NCBI RefSeq assembly: GCF_014200755.1
Contig: NZ_JACHCM010000001.1
Location: 414,218 to 478,217 of the forward strand
Reading direction: 5' to 3'
DNA from: Rhodanobacter sp. ANJX3
GTDB lineage: Bacteria; Pseudomonadota; Gammaproteobacteria; Xanthomonadales; Rhodanobacteraceae
DNA length: 64,000 nucleotides
Notes under the pieces: generated by a model
The model's database searches: none
The model's input: only the letters and a program-made list of their open reading frames with translations
What the model was told of the DNA's origin: nothing
In this document: piece after piece, positions 34,909 through 45,718 of the stretch
Position numbering within the stretch: position 1 is the first letter of the stretch
Layout: each line of letters opens with the position of its first letter
Program-made: the position numbers and the translations under genes

Positions 34909-36475
34909 TTGGTTAAAGATCGGTCAGTTCAAGAATCTCGTTGATGTCCAAATCGACTTCGACGAAGGCGAGCTTTCCACCGTACTTGTTGGGGAGAACG
35001 GAACCGGAAAATCGAACGTGATCGAGGCATTAGTCACCATTTTTCGTGACTTGGATTTTGGGGAGCAAACATCCTTTTCCTACGCTATTGCGTATAACTG
35101 TCATGGGCATCGGATCGAAATTGAGAACTCGGCTGAGGATGGCGCGTTTTCCGTGAAAGTTGACGGTAAGGCGAAAACCCGATCCGCGTTCAATGCTCAC
35201 AGATCTACTTATCTACCAGCCAACATCTTTGGTTACTATTCGGGCTCTAGTAGGCGATTGGAGCAGTTGTTCGATAGACACCAGCTTCGATATTATAAAA
35301 GGGTGATCTCTCCCGGTTCTTCGGCGGCAGACATTCAGAATCTAGATCTTCGCCGACTGTTCTATTGTCGACCGGCCTATGGCCAGTTAGCACTATTGAG
35401 CTACTTCGCTTTCGGATCCGACTCCGCAAAAACGTTTCTGAAAAAGCATATGGGCATCACTGGTTTTGACAGCGCCCTTCTCGTCCTCAGGAAGCCCCGC
35501 TGGGCTGATGGCCGCTCTTCGGCAGCCAATGTAAAGGCAAGCGATCAAACGTTCTGGAACTCGTCAGGGCTGGTTCGAACGCTCCTCGACAAGCTGTGGA
35601 ATCAAGCATTAGCGCCGATCGCCGACCGCGCTCGGGAGCAAGACGACTACCGTGCAAAACCCACCAATGAAGAGCAAGTATATATATTTTTGAAAGACTT
35701 GGCTGCGCTGAACGATATAGCGCGTTCATTTGAAGACGAGCGAACATTTTTCGCACTCCTTGAATCACTCGACATTTCCGACTTGATTCGTGAGGTGCGC
35801 ATCTGGGTCGATAAGGATGACATTGAAGGGGAAATTCCCTTTCACGAAATCAGCGACGGTGAAAAGCAGCTTCTGAGTGTGCTTGGCCTGATGCGCTTCA
35901 CGAGTCAAGATGAAAGTCTCTTCCTACTAGATGAGCCGGACACTCATCTGAATCCAAATTGGAAATGGGACTATTTGCATTTAGTGAAGGACGTGGCGCA
36001 ACGCGGCGAGAGCCACATCATCCTCACCACTCATGACCCTTTGACAATCGGAAGCCTCAAAGCGTCTCAAGTCCAGGTGATGGCACGATCTAAGGATGGC
36101 AGTGTCTCTATAAGGCCGCCAGAGGTTGATCCCCGTGGACTTGGTTTCACTAGCATCCTGACACAGATATTCGGTCTTCCTACCACCCTTGACCCAGATA
36201 CTCAGCAAGAACTCGACGAGCGCAACCAGCTCCTGCGAGTGGATCCACGCAACACTCTCCAGGAACATAGACTGCTGGAATTAACCGAGCGGCTTAGGAG
36301 ACTAGGTTTCGTTCTCGAAGACCGAGAGCCAGAGTACGAGTTGTTCCTGCGCGCTCTCACAGACCTCAAGCATGAAGGGCGGAAGGCACTATCGCCGGAA
36401 ACGATCGCACAACGTAATCATGTAGCGAAACTGCTGCTGACCGAGATCATGGCCCCTAAGGGCGATCGCCCATGA
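34898..36475 (+). CDS. ABC/SMC-type AAA ATPase (PtuA-like) of the hsd operon
   Basis: 525 aa from the ATG at 34898 inside the end of hsdS. Walker A GENGTGKS (32-39) sits after a RecF-like start (LKIGQFKNLVDVQIDF). The ABC signature is ISDGEKQ near 318, Walker B LFLLDEPDTHLNP near 342-354, and the switch histidine is in LTTHDP near 377. No TOPRIM or REase motif follows, so it is not an OLD nuclease. Such ATPases partner HNH nucleases in Septu (PtuAB) and retron Ec78 defence systems. The next gene, overlapping by 4 nt, is an HNH protein. Confidence 0.88.
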   Translation: MRLDWLKIGQFKNLVDVQIDFDEGELSTVLVGENGTGKSNVIEALVTIFRDLDFGEQTSFSYAIAYNCHGHRIEIENSAEDGAFSVKVDGKAKTRSAFNAHRSTYLPANIFGYYSGSSRRLEQLFDRHQLRYYKRVISPGSSAADIQNLDLRRLFYCRPAYGQLALLSYFAFGSDSAKTFLKKHMGITGFDSALLVLRKPRWADGRSSAANVKASDQTFWNSSGLVRTLLDKLWNQALAPIADRAREQDDYRAKPTNEEQVYIFLKDLAALNDIARSFEDERTFFALLESLDISDLIREVRIWVDKDDIEGEIPFHEISDGEKQLLSVLGLMRFTSQDESLFLLDEPDTHLNPNWKWDYLHLVKDVAQRGESHIILTTHDPLTIGSLKASQVQVMARSKDGSVSIRPPEVDPRGLGFTSILTQIFGLPTTLDPDTQQELDERNQLLRVDPRNTLQEHRLLELTERLRRLGFVLEDREPEYELFLRALTDLKHEGRKALSPETIAQRNHVAKLLLTEIMAPKGDRP

Positions 36476-37317
36476 TCTACGTCTTTCAAGATGAAACGAA
36501 AATCCCGGCAGCTTGGCTGGCAAAAGTTGCTGCCCTGCAGATAGCTCTTGATCAGCTCGATACGAAGGCCAAGAGAAAGGCCTACATTGACAGTAAGATG
36601 GGAATTTGGGGAGAGGTTAAAGACCTTCTTCTTCAAATGTCTCACAACAAATGTTGGTATTCTGAGGCTCCGGATGCCGTTTCGGATTGGCACGTCGATC
36701 ACTTTCGGCCGAAACTAAGAGCCTTGGATGAAGATAGAACCGCCCACGATGGTTATCCGTGGCTGGCTTTCGACTGGAAGAACTACCGGATCGCCGGCAG
36801 CTATCCAAACTCGCCGCACACTGATGGCCAAGGCGCTACAAGAGGAAAATGGGATTACTTCCCATTATCGAATGGCTCGGTAAGAGCAACCTGGGACCAG
36901 AGAAGTACGGCAAGCGAAACGGTCCTTCTCCTCGATCCAGCCAGTAAGACGGATCCGAAGTTGATGACATTCGACGAGGAGGGTGTGCCAATCCCTGTCG
37001 ATCCGGCCAATGCCATTGTGAAGAAGCGGGTCGAGACAACAGTACATTTTCTTTATCTGGACAGTCCTCGTTTGGTGTCTGCTAGAAAAAAGAAATGGCG
37101 AGAAATTTCCGATTTGATCGAGGAGTACCGCCTTGCATGTCCTGATACATATGAAGCTTGTACGCTCCAGGATCATCAACGAGTAGAGCGGTTGATAGAA
37201 AAGTTGAGCGCTGCCGCCGGTCCAAAAGCCGCTTACGCGGCAACAGCTCGCGCCTGTCTTCGCGCGAACGGCCTTGCTCTCTTCATTGAGGCGGTCGAAG
37301 AAGCAGCCGCCGCCTAA
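36472..37317 (+). CDS. HNH endonuclease (PtuB-like) of the hsd operon
   Basis: 281 aa, ATGA-coupled to the ATPase gene. The nuclease core is NKCWYSEAP (59-67) and WHVDHFRPK (73-81), with the later NYRIAGSYPNSP supplying the N half, followed by GKWDYFPL. DHFRPK is the hallmark of PtuB/TIGR02646-type HNH proteins. The usual CxxC zinc knuckle partner is Cys-Trp-Tyr-Ser here, a variant. Probably the DNA- or RNA-cleaving effector, gated by the ATPase. The stop codon lies directly against the end of an IS3 element, so anything that followed in the operon has been displaced. Confidence 0.85.
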   Translation: MIYVFQDETKIPAAWLAKVAALQIALDQLDTKAKRKAYIDSKMGIWGEVKDLLLQMSHNKCWYSEAPDAVSDWHVDHFRPKLRALDEDRTAHDGYPWLAFDWKNYRIAGSYPNSPHTDGQGATRGKWDYFPLSNGSVRATWDQRSTASETVLLLDPASKTDPKLMTFDEEGVPIPVDPANAIVKKRVETTVHFLYLDSPRLVSARKKKWREISDLIEEYRLACPDTYEACTLQDHQRVERLIEKLSAAAGPKAAYAATARACLRANGLALFIEAVEEAAAA

Positions 37318-37322
37318 GGGTT

Positions 37323-38183
37323 CTACCCCGAAATCACGGACGGTTGTGAAAGGGTGGAAAACTTCAATTCCTGCCTGGCGGTCCTTCGCCGCATTCTTGG
37401 GTTATGGAAGCGCTCGATGTATTCGAACACATCCGCTCTTGGGGTATCGAGTGTTGGATAGGTCATGCGATAAATCCGTTCGCGCTGGAGCAGGCCGAAG
37501 AAGCCCTCGCAAGCAGCGTTATCGCCGCAGTGGCCAACCGCGCTCATCGAGCACACCAGCGCGTTGGCCAGCAATTACTTCCGATAATCACCGCTTCTGA
37601 ACTGACTACTTCTATCCGAATGCAGGATCACCGGTTCGTTGTGTTGTCGCTGCCATACAGCCGTCTGTACGGCCCGGATCACCATCTGCCGATCTTGCCG
37701 ATGGTGCATCGACCAACCCACCACCCGATGGTCGAACAGGTCCAAGACGACGCATAGATAAAGCTTGCCTTCCCCGGTTTTAATCTCGGTGATGTCCGTG
37801 ACCCATTTGGTTTCCGGCTCCAGTGCGGTGAAGTCCCGTTCCAGCCGGTTGCGTACGCCTAGCGGTGTGAGTGCCGGCCGTGCTCGCATCCGCTGACGCT
37901 TCGGGCGCGGCCAACCCTGCAAGCCATCAGCGGCCATCAACCGAGCCACGCGGTTCAGGCCGACCCGCTGACCTTCATCGGCTAGGTCTTCCTGCATCCG
38001 GCCGGCACCCAGCGTGCCTCGGCTGTCTTCGTGCAGCTCACGCATACGCCTCAGCAAACGTACATTGTCGAGCTGGCCGGCGCTAGGCAGACGCCGGCTC
38101 CAGTCGTAATAACCGCTGGCCGATACCCGCAGGCAACGGCACATCAGGCGGATCGGGAACTCATCGCGGTAACGTTCGATCAC
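37323..38183 (-). pseudogene. IS3 transposase OrfB (DDE integrase), interrupted
   Basis: The frame runs [20 protein letters not shown] through [20 protein letters not shown] (first catalytic Asp) and [17 protein letters not shown] (second Asp), then meets TAA at 37575. The same frame continues LLANALVCSMSAVGHCGDN to ACEGFFG (catalytic Glu) and FEYIERFHNPRM, ending at 37323. CAA to TAA explains the stop. DRGSQ has also become DRSSQ. Full-length product is not made. Confidence 0.88.
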
Positions 38184-38191
38184 CTGATACC

Positions 38192-38479
38192 TCAGGATGA
38201 TCCCTTGGCAAAGAACGTCGCCGTTTCGCGCAAAAAATCCCGTTCCTTCTTCACCCGCGCCAGTTCGCGCTTCAAACGCGCCAGCTCCTCATCCCGTGGC
38301 GTGCCCGTACCGGCAAAGGCGCTATTGCCTTGACTCCCGGCCTCACGCCTCTAGCGCGTCAACAGGTTGTCCCGGATCCCCAGCTCACGAGCAACCTGGG
38401 CACAACTGACGTCCGGTTGCCTCGCTTGCTCAAGCGCACCACGCTTGAACTGCACACTGAACTTTCTTCGCTTCGACAT
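38192..38479 (-). pseudogene. IS3 transposase OrfA (HTH), interrupted
   Basis: The ATG at 38479 opens SKRRKFSVQFKRGALEQARQ with a helix-turn-helix (CAQVARELGIRDNLLTR), then TAG at about codon 45 where TGG (Trp) is usual. It resumes as RREAGSQGNSAFAG with the leucine-zipper region ([18 protein letters not shown]) to the TGA at 38192. One nonsense change disables it. OrfB would be reached by programmed frameshifting downstream. Confidence 0.85.
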
Positions 38480-38603
38480 GAACACTCCTATCGGCCTTCA
38501 TCGGCCTTCTCGTAAGTGTCAGTGAAATCGGGGGGTGAACCCATAGTTCAACGATTTATGGCGTACGTGGGCGTACAAATTGATACTGCCGGAGGGGTTA
38601 AAA

Positions 38604-40184
38604 TCACTCCCACTCGATCGTGGCAGGCGGCTTACCGCTGATGTCGTAGACCACGCGGGAAACGCCGCGCAGTTCGTTGATGATGCGATTCGATACCCGG
38701 CCCAGAAACTCGTACGGCAGGTGCGCCCAGTGCGCGGTCATGAAGTCGATGGTTTCCACCGCGCGCAGCGCGATGACCCATTCGTAGGCGCGCGCATCGC
38801 CGACCACGCCGACCGACTTCACCGGCAGAAACACGGCAAACGCCTGGCTGGTCTTGTCGTACAAGTCGGCCTTGCGCAGTTCGTCGATAAAGATCGCGTC
38901 GGCCTGCGCCAGCAGATCGGCGTACTCGCGCTTTACCTCGCCCAGAATGCGCACGCCCAGGCCGGGACCCGGGAACGGATGGCGATACACCATCTCACGC
39001 GGCAGCCCCAGCTCCACGCCGATGCGGCGCACCTCGTCCTTGAACAGCTCGCGCAGTGGCTCGACCAGCTTGAGCTTCATGTGCGCCGGCAAGCCGCCGA
39101 CGTTGTGGTGGCTCTTGATCACGTGCGCCTTGCCGGTCTTGCTGCCGGCGGACTCGATCACGTCGGGGTAGATCGTGCCCTGCGCCAGCCATTTCACCGC
39201 GCCCGCGCCGTCGGCGGTGAGCTTGGAGGATTCCTCGTCGAAAATCTCGATGAACAAACCGCCGATGATCTTGCGCTTGGCTTCCGGGTCACTGATGCCA
39301 GCGAGCGCGTCGAAGTAGCGGTTCTGCGCATCGACGCGGATCACCTTGACGCCCATGTGCTCGGCCATGGTCGCCATCACCTGATCGCCTTCCTTCCAGC
39401 GCAGCAGGCCGGTGTCGACGAACACGCAGGTGAGTTTGTCGCCGATGGCCCGATGCAACAGCGCCGCGACCACGGATGAATCCACACCACCGGAAAGCCC
39501 GAGCAGCACGTGGTCATCGCCGACCTGCTCGCGCACGCGGGCAATCTGATCGTCGATGATGTTGGCTGCCGTCCACAGCGTTTGGCAGCCGCAGATCTCG
39601 GTGATGAAGCGCTTCAGCAGCGCGCCACCCTGCTTGGTATGCGTGACTTCAGGATGGAACTGCACGCCGTACCAGCGCTTTTCCTCGTTCTCCATCACCG
39701 CAACCGGAATGCGGTCCGTGGTGCCGGTGATGACGAAACCCGGCGGCGCCTTGGCGACGTGGTCACCGTGGCTCATCCACACGTCCAGGCGATGACTGCT
39801 GGAGTGATCGGTGAGGTTTTTGAATAGACGGCTATCCGCAACGATATCCACTTCGGCACGGCCGAATTCCCGAGCGTCGGCCGCTTCGGTGGCGCCGCCC
39901 AGCTGCGCGGCCATCGTCTGCATGCCGTAGCAGATCCCGAGAATCGGCAAACCCGCATCGAACGCCTGCTGCGGCGCCTTCGGCGCATCGGCCAAGGTGG
40001 TGGACTCGGGCCCCCCCGAAAAAATGATGCCCTTCGCCCCGAAAGCAGCGATCTCTGCCGGGTCGTGATCCCAGGCCCAGATTTCGCAATACACGCCGAT
40101 CTCGCGGATGCGCCGGGCGATCAGCTGCGTGTACTGCGCGCCAAAATCGAGAATGAGGATCTTGTCGCTATGGATGTTGGTCAT
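38604..40184 (-). CDS. guaA: GMP synthase (glutamine-hydrolysing)
   Basis: 526 aa from the ATG at 40184 ([20 protein letters not shown]); longer readings upstream are not supported. The class I glutamine amidotransferase domain has GICYGMQT with the nucleophile Cys. The ATP-pyrophosphatase domain has LSGGVDSS, and the dimerisation domain ends KPPATIEWE. It converts XMP to GMP with glutamine and ATP, following guaB upstream. The 3' end of guaA is a well-known integration hot spot for genomic islands, and here the accessory island begins 61 bp past the stop with the IS end. Confidence 0.97.
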   Translation of the reverse strand: MTNIHSDKILILDFGAQYTQLIARRIREIGVYCEIWAWDHDPAEIAAFGAKGIIFSGGPESTTLADAPKAPQQAFDAGLPILGICYGMQTMAAQLGGATEAADAREFGRAEVDIVADSRLFKNLTDHSSSHRLDVWMSHGDHVAKAPPGFVITGTTDRIPVAVMENEEKRWYGVQFHPEVTHTKQGGALLKRFITEICGCQTLWTAANIIDDQIARVREQVGDDHVLLGLSGGVDSSVVAALLHRAIGDKLTCVFVDTGLLRWKEGDQVMATMAEHMGVKVIRVDAQNRYFDALAGISDPEAKRKIIGGLFIEIFDEESSKLTADGAGAVKWLAQGTIYPDVIESAGSKTGKAHVIKSHHNVGGLPAHMKLKLVEPLRELFKDEVRRIGVELGLPREMVYRHPFPGPGLGVRILGEVKREYADLLAQADAIFIDELRKADLYDKTSQAFAVFLPVKSVGVVGDARAYEWVIALRAVETIDFMTAHWAHLPYEFLGRVSNRIINELRGVSRVVYDISGKPPATIEWE

Positions 40185-40256
40185 GGGTTGGCGGCTTGGG
40201 GATACGGGCGAATGGAAATTGCGGTTCAGTGCGCTTGGCTGGATTTGCAATAAGCG

Positions 40257-40404
40257 AGGGATTAGGGGTGAGTAGCGAGGGCTCGGCAACCGATCCCTAA
40301 GGAACGTCGATAAAGAGCACGTCAACATGCGCCCACTGACTAACAGTTCAAACAAGTAGCGAAGGACGCCGCTTATCGCGCCCTCGCTACTCGCCCCTCA
40401 TCCC
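40257..40404. repeat. Inverted repeat in the guaB-guaA gap
   Basis: AGGGATTAGGGGTGAGTAGC(GAGGGC) at 40257-40282 and its near-exact reverse complement at 40379-40404 (24 of 26 match) enclose about 95 bp. A single related arm (GCCCTCGCTACTCGTCCCTC) occurs at 42952-42971 upstream of folD. It looks like a small extragenic palindromic repeat family. It may affect guaA expression or mRNA stability. Confidence 0.7.
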
Positions 40405-40411
40405 TGCCCCA

Positions 40412-41926
<1,515 letters not shown>

Positions 41927-41949
41927 TCAGCGACTGAACATTGCCGTAC

Positions 41950-42822
41950 TTAGTTGCAATCGACTCCGTGGGAAGCGTGCGCCTCGGCGGCTTCCAGGGT
42001 GTTCTGGATCAGTGTGGCGACGGTCATCGGACCCACGCCACCGGGCACCGGGGTGATCCAGCTGGCGTTTTCCGAGGCCGCCTGAAAATCCACGTCGCCG
42101 ACCAGCCGGCCGTCCTCCAGTCGGTTGATGCCGACATCGATCACCACCGCGCCGGGCTTGATCCATTCGCCTTTGACCAGCCCCGGCTTGCCGACCGCCA
42201 CGATCAGAATATCGGCCTGGCGTACGAAACTTTCCAGATCGCGGGTGAAGCGATGACAGGACGTCGTGGTGCAGCCGGCGATCATCAGCTCCAGCACCAG
42301 CGGGCGACCGACGTGGTTGGATACCCCCACGACCACCGCGTGCTGGCCGCGCACAGGGCGATCGGTATGGCCAAGCAGGGTCATCACACCGCGCGGCGTG
42401 CACGGCCGCAAGCCGAAGCGGCGCAGCGCCAATCGACCTACGTTGATGGCTTGAAAACCGTCCACGTCCTTGGCCGGGTCGATGCGGTCGACCAGCGCGT
42501 CCTCGTCGATATGCTCCGGCAGCGGCGACTGCACCAGGATGCCGTGCACGTCCGGATCGGCATTGAGGTTGTCGATCAGCGCGAAGACCTCTTCCTGACT
42601 GGTATCCGCCGGCAGGTCGTGATCGAACGACCGAAAGCCGACCTGATGACAGGCCTTGCGCTTGTTACGTACGTAGACCGACGACGCGGCGTTGTCGCCG
42701 ATCAGAATGACCGCCAGACCGGGCGCGGGAAGCCCCTGCGCCAGGCGTTCGGTGACGCGACGCCCCACGCGCTCCAGCAGTTCCTGCGCGATGCGTTTGC
42801 CGTCGAGGATGCGTGCGCTCAT
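41950..42822 (-). CDS. folD: Bifunctional methylenetetrahydrofolate dehydrogenase / cyclohydrolase
   Basis: 290 aa. Conserved blocks include [15 protein letters not shown] (catalytic Lys region), [30 protein letters not shown] and [19 protein letters not shown]. The enzyme interconverts 5,10-methylene- and 10-formyl-tetrahydrofolate with NADP, supplying one-carbon units for purines, which fits its place beside guaB. Slightly longer than E. coli FolD, at the C-terminus. Confidence 0.96.
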   Translation of the reverse strand: MSARILDGKRIAQELLERVGRRVTERLAQGLPAPGLAVILIGDNAASSVYVRNKRKACHQVGFRSFDHDLPADTSQEEVFALIDNLNADPDVHGILVQSPLPEHIDEDALVDRIDPAKDVDGFQAINVGRLALRRFGLRPCTPRGVMTLLGHTDRPVRGQHAVVVGVSNHVGRPLVLELMIAGCTTTSCHRFTRDLESFVRQADILIVAVGKPGLVKGEWIKPGAVVIDVGINRLEDGRLVGDVDFQAASENASWITPVPGGVGPMTVATLIQNTLEAAEAHASHGVDCN

Positions 42823-43075
42823 GGATATGCCCGGCCGTAAAGTCCGCCATTATCCCGGCTGGACGACGCGCTTACAAACCGGCCGTGGTCTGTAGCGACT
42901 CCAACGGCATTACGTAGGTTGGCGGTGCGGGTCTGTCTCGTGAGCATGCGCCCTCGCTACTCGTCCCTCGCACCTTTCCCTTCATGCTAGCCGGAGCCTG
43001 ACAATGCCAACCGACTACCTCGAACTGACTCTGCGCAGCAGTCGTATCGACATGCGCTCGGGGTAGATGCCGCGC
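42823..43075. other. Gap between folD and the moeB-like gene
   Basis: About 250 bp including one arm of the GCCCTCGCTACTCG repeat at 42952-42971. No gene supported. Confidence 0.5.
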
Positions 43076-44248
43076 TCAGCCTCCGACGGCGGCACACTGG
43101 CGTGCAATATTTTCGTAGCCGCCGAACGTGGCATCGGCTCCGCAGCCGGGACAACGTGGATCGCGCGCCAGCTGCAGCTCGCTGAAGCGCATATCCAGCG
43201 CATCGAAGCAGAGCAGACGTCCGACCAGTGAGTCGCCGATACCGAGGATCAGCTTCAGCGCCTCGGTCGCCTGCAGCAGCCCGATCATTCCCGGCAGCAC
43301 GCCGAGTACCCCGGCCTCGCTGCAATTGGGTGCGTCGGCAACGGACAGCGGTTCGGGGAACAGGCAGCGGTAGCAGGGAGAATTGTCTCGACGCGGATCG
43401 AACACGCTCACCTGCCCGCTGAAACGCTCCACGGCGCCATAGACCATCGGCAACTTGACCCGCAAGGACGCGGCGGTCAGCAGATAGCGCGCAGCGAAAT
43501 TGTCCGCGCCGTCGATCAGCACATCGTGGCCGGCCAGCAGACGCTCGACGTTGTCCGCCTGCAGGCGCTCCTCATGCGTCACGATGCGCACGCGCGGATT
43601 GAGCGCCTGCAGCGCCATGCGCGCCGACTCGGTTTTTTTCATGCCGACGCGCGCATCGGCATGGATGATCTGGCGATGCAGGTTGGACCGTTCGACCACG
43701 TCGTCGTCGATCAGAGTCAGCTGACCGACGCCGGCCGCGGCCAGGTACAGCGCTGCCGGCGAACCCAGGCCGCCTGCGCCCAGCAGCACCACTTTGGCGT
43801 TTTGCAGCTTCGCCTGTCCGGCCTCGCCGACTTGGGCCAGACGCAGCTGGCGGGCATACCGTTCGCTCGCATCCGCGTCGAGACCACTGCGGGAAATCGG
43901 CAAGCCCTCGCTTTTCCAGCGGCCAAAGCCGCCGGCCACCGAGCTCACTCGCCGATAGCCCATGCGCCGCAGCGATTCGGCGGCCAACAGCGAGCGCTGC
44001 CCGCTGCCGCAGATCAAGGCGATCGCCCGATCGCGATCGGGCTCGGCCTGTTCGATGCGCAGCTCGAGAAACCCGCGCGACAGGCCCAGCGCGTTGGCGG
44101 GCATGCCCGAGGCACGCTCCGCATCCTCACGCACATCGATCAGCAGGCCGCCTTGTGCCTGCGTGGTCAGCGCCAGGGTAGGCGTGATCTCAGGGATGGT
44201 TTCGCGTAGCGCATCGAGCCAGCCGTCGCGATTCAGGGGTTCGTTCAT
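43076..44248 (-). CDS. moeB: Rhodanese-MoeB/ThiF fusion, sulfur-carrier adenylyltransferase
   Basis: 390 aa. Residues 1-115 form a rhodanese domain with the active loop ICGSGQRS carrying the persulfide Cys. Residues 130-390 are a ThiF/MoeB adenylyltransferase with LGAGGLGSPAALYLAAAGVG (nucleotide binding), NLHRQIIH, and zinc pairs CYRC and CPGC. It would adenylate the C-terminal glycine of MoaD or ThiS and transfer sulfur. In most such fusions the rhodanese is C-terminal; here it is N-terminal. No molybdopterin or thiamine gene is adjacent. It follows der by 44 bp. Confidence 0.9.
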   Translation of the reverse strand: MNEPLNRDGWLDALRETIPEITPTLALTTQAQGGLLIDVREDAERASGMPANALGLSRGFLELRIEQAEPDRDRAIALICGSGQRSLLAAESLRRMGYRRVSSVAGGFGRWKSEGLPISRSGLDADASERYARQLRLAQVGEAGQAKLQNAKVVLLGAGGLGSPAALYLAAAGVGQLTLIDDDVVERSNLHRQIIHADARVGMKKTESARMALQALNPRVRIVTHEERLQADNVERLLAGHDVLIDGADNFAARYLLTAASLRVKLPMVYGAVERFSGQVSVFDPRRDNSPCYRCLFPEPLSVADAPNCSEAGVLGVLPGMIGLLQATEALKLILGIGDSLVGRLLCFDALDMRFSELQLARDPRCPGCGADATFGGYENIARQCAAVGG

Positions 44249-44292
44249 GCCGCCAGTCTACGAGATGTCGACCAGCGCGCAATCAAGTCCGC

Positions 44293-45696
44293 TCAGCGCG
44301 TGCGCTTGATCAGGTCGCTGACCCGGCGGCGAGCCTTCTGCTGCTGCTCCTTGGTCAGCACTTTCTTGCGCCCCGCATACGGGTTTTCGCCTTCGCGGAA
44401 CGCGATGCGTACCGGCGTGCCTTCCAGCTTAAAACGCTTGCGGAAGAAGTTTTCCAGATAGCGCTGATAGGCCGGCGCGATGTGCTTCGTGCGGGTGCCG
44501 TGGATCACGATGGTCGGCGGATTGGTGCCGCCCGGATGCGCAAAGCGCAGCTTGGGCGCATGACCGTTGACCAGCGGCGGCTGGTAGCTCTCGTAGGCTT
44601 TTTCCAGCGTCTTGGTCAGCTCGGACGAACCCATCTCCTTGGTCGCCGAGAAATGAGCGCGTACCACGGCGCGCATCAGCTCGCGTAGACCGGAGCCGTG
44701 CAGCGCCGAGATATGCACCTGCTTGGCCCAGTCGACGAACACCAGTCGACGATCGAGCGCACGGATGCATTCGTCGCGCTGGTACTTGTCCATGTCGTCC
44801 CACTTGTTCACGGCGATGACGATGGCCCTGCCCTCGTCCATCGCATAGCCGATCAGGGTGAGATCCTGATCGGCGAGATTCTCGCGCGCGTCGATCATCA
44901 CCACGACCACCTGCGCCGCAGCGATCGACTGCAGCGTCTTGATCACGCTGAATTTCTCCAGCGCTTCTTCGACCCGCGCCTTGCGGCGTATGCCGGCGGT
45001 GTCGATCAGCGTATAGCGCTTGCCGTCGCGCTCCAGCGGCACGCGGATCGGATCGCGCGTGGTGCCTGCCACGTCGGAAACGATCAGCCGTTCTTCGCCG
45101 AGCAGGCGGTTGATCAGCGTGGATTTACCGGCGTTGGGGCGACCCACGATGGCCACGCGGATACTGCCGCTCTCGCCGTCGCCTTCGACCGCACTTTCTT
45201 CGTCGACCGGCAGCAGCGGCAGGATCAGATCGATGAGATCTTCGGTGCCGCGGTTGTGCGCCGCCGACAGCGGCACGGTGAAGTTGATGCCGAACCCGGC
45301 GAACTCGGCCAGGGCGTTCTGCTCGTCCAGGCCGTCGGTCTTGTTGACCGCGGCGATGATCTTTTTGCCGGTGCGGCGCAGCTCGTTGAGGATCACATGA
45401 TCCTGCGGCAGCAGGCCGTCGCGCGCATCGACCACGAACACCAACACATTGGCTTCTTCGATCGCCAGACGCACCTGCTTGGCAGTCAACACATCCATGG
45501 CTTCATCGACACCGGACAGACCGCCGGTGTCCACCACCACGAACGACCTTTCCCCGGTACGGCAAACGCCGTAGTGGCGATCGCGGGTGACGCCCGGCAT
45601 ATCGGCCACCAGGGCGTCACGACTGCGCGTCAATACATTGAAGAGGGTCGATTTACCGACATTGGGGCGACCAACTAGAGCGACGACGGGCAGCAT
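44293..45696 (-). CDS. der: Ribosome biogenesis GTPase Der (EngA)
   Basis: 467 aa with two GTPase domains: GRPNVGKSTLFN near 8 and GRPNAGKSTLIN near 185, each with its DTGG/DTAG and NKTD/NKWD motifs. A C-terminal KH-like domain ends in a basic tail (QKARRRVSDLIKRTR). Essential for 50S ribosomal subunit maturation. It lies downstream of bamB in the conserved yfgM-bamB-der order. Confidence 0.97.
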   Translation of the reverse strand: MLPVVALVGRPNVGKSTLFNVLTRSRDALVADMPGVTRDRHYGVCRTGERSFVVVDTGGLSGVDEAMDVLTAKQVRLAIEEANVLVFVVDARDGLLPQDHVILNELRRTGKKIIAAVNKTDGLDEQNALAEFAGFGINFTVPLSAAHNRGTEDLIDLILPLLPVDEESAVEGDGESGSIRVAIVGRPNAGKSTLINRLLGEERLIVSDVAGTTRDPIRVPLERDGKRYTLIDTAGIRRKARVEEALEKFSVIKTLQSIAAAQVVVVMIDARENLADQDLTLIGYAMDEGRAIVIAVNKWDDMDKYQRDECIRALDRRLVFVDWAKQVHISALHGSGLRELMRAVVRAHFSATKEMGSSELTKTLEKAYESYQPPLVNGHAPKLRFAHPGGTNPPTIVIHGTRTKHIAPAYQRYLENFFRKRFKLEGTPVRIAFREGENPYAGRKKVLTKEQQQKARRRVSDLIKRTR

Positions 45697-45718
45697 GGTG
45701 TGTACATGGTCTCCGCGA

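Larger units (their letters stand above)
37318..38542 (-). mobile_element. Decayed IS3-family insertion sequence
   Basis: About 1225 bp. The ends read GGGTTCTACCCCGAAATCAC on the left and, reverse-complemented, GGGTTCACCCCCCGATTTCA on the right, imperfect inverted repeats (about 17 of 23 matches allowing one gap). It encodes an orfA/orfB transposase on the minus strand, each with one in-frame stop. No exact target duplication was found (CTAA against ATAG), consistent with age or rearrangement. It lies between the HNH nuclease gene and guaA. Confidence 0.82.

Noticed and set aside
34898-36475. ATPase as an OLD-family nuclease (Gabija GajA-like)
   Set aside because: No TOPRIM motif follows the ATPase motifs, and the partner is an HNH protein, not a UvrD-like helicase.
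34898-37317. ATPase and HNH pair as part of a retron (Ec78 type)
   Set aside because: No reverse transcriptase or msr/msd-like structure occurs in the window; the coupled genes upstream are hsdM and hsdS.
37318-38542. Active IS element with target duplication
   Set aside because: Both transposase frames contain stops and the flanking bases do not form a clear direct repeat.
28000-38640. attL/attR direct repeats of the guaA 3' end
   Set aside because: I looked for a second copy of the last bases of guaA on the island's left side and found none.
43003-43065. Short 20-codon plus-strand open frame before the moeB-like gene
   Set aside because: Too short, no ribosome site, and no recognisable leader-peptide pattern.
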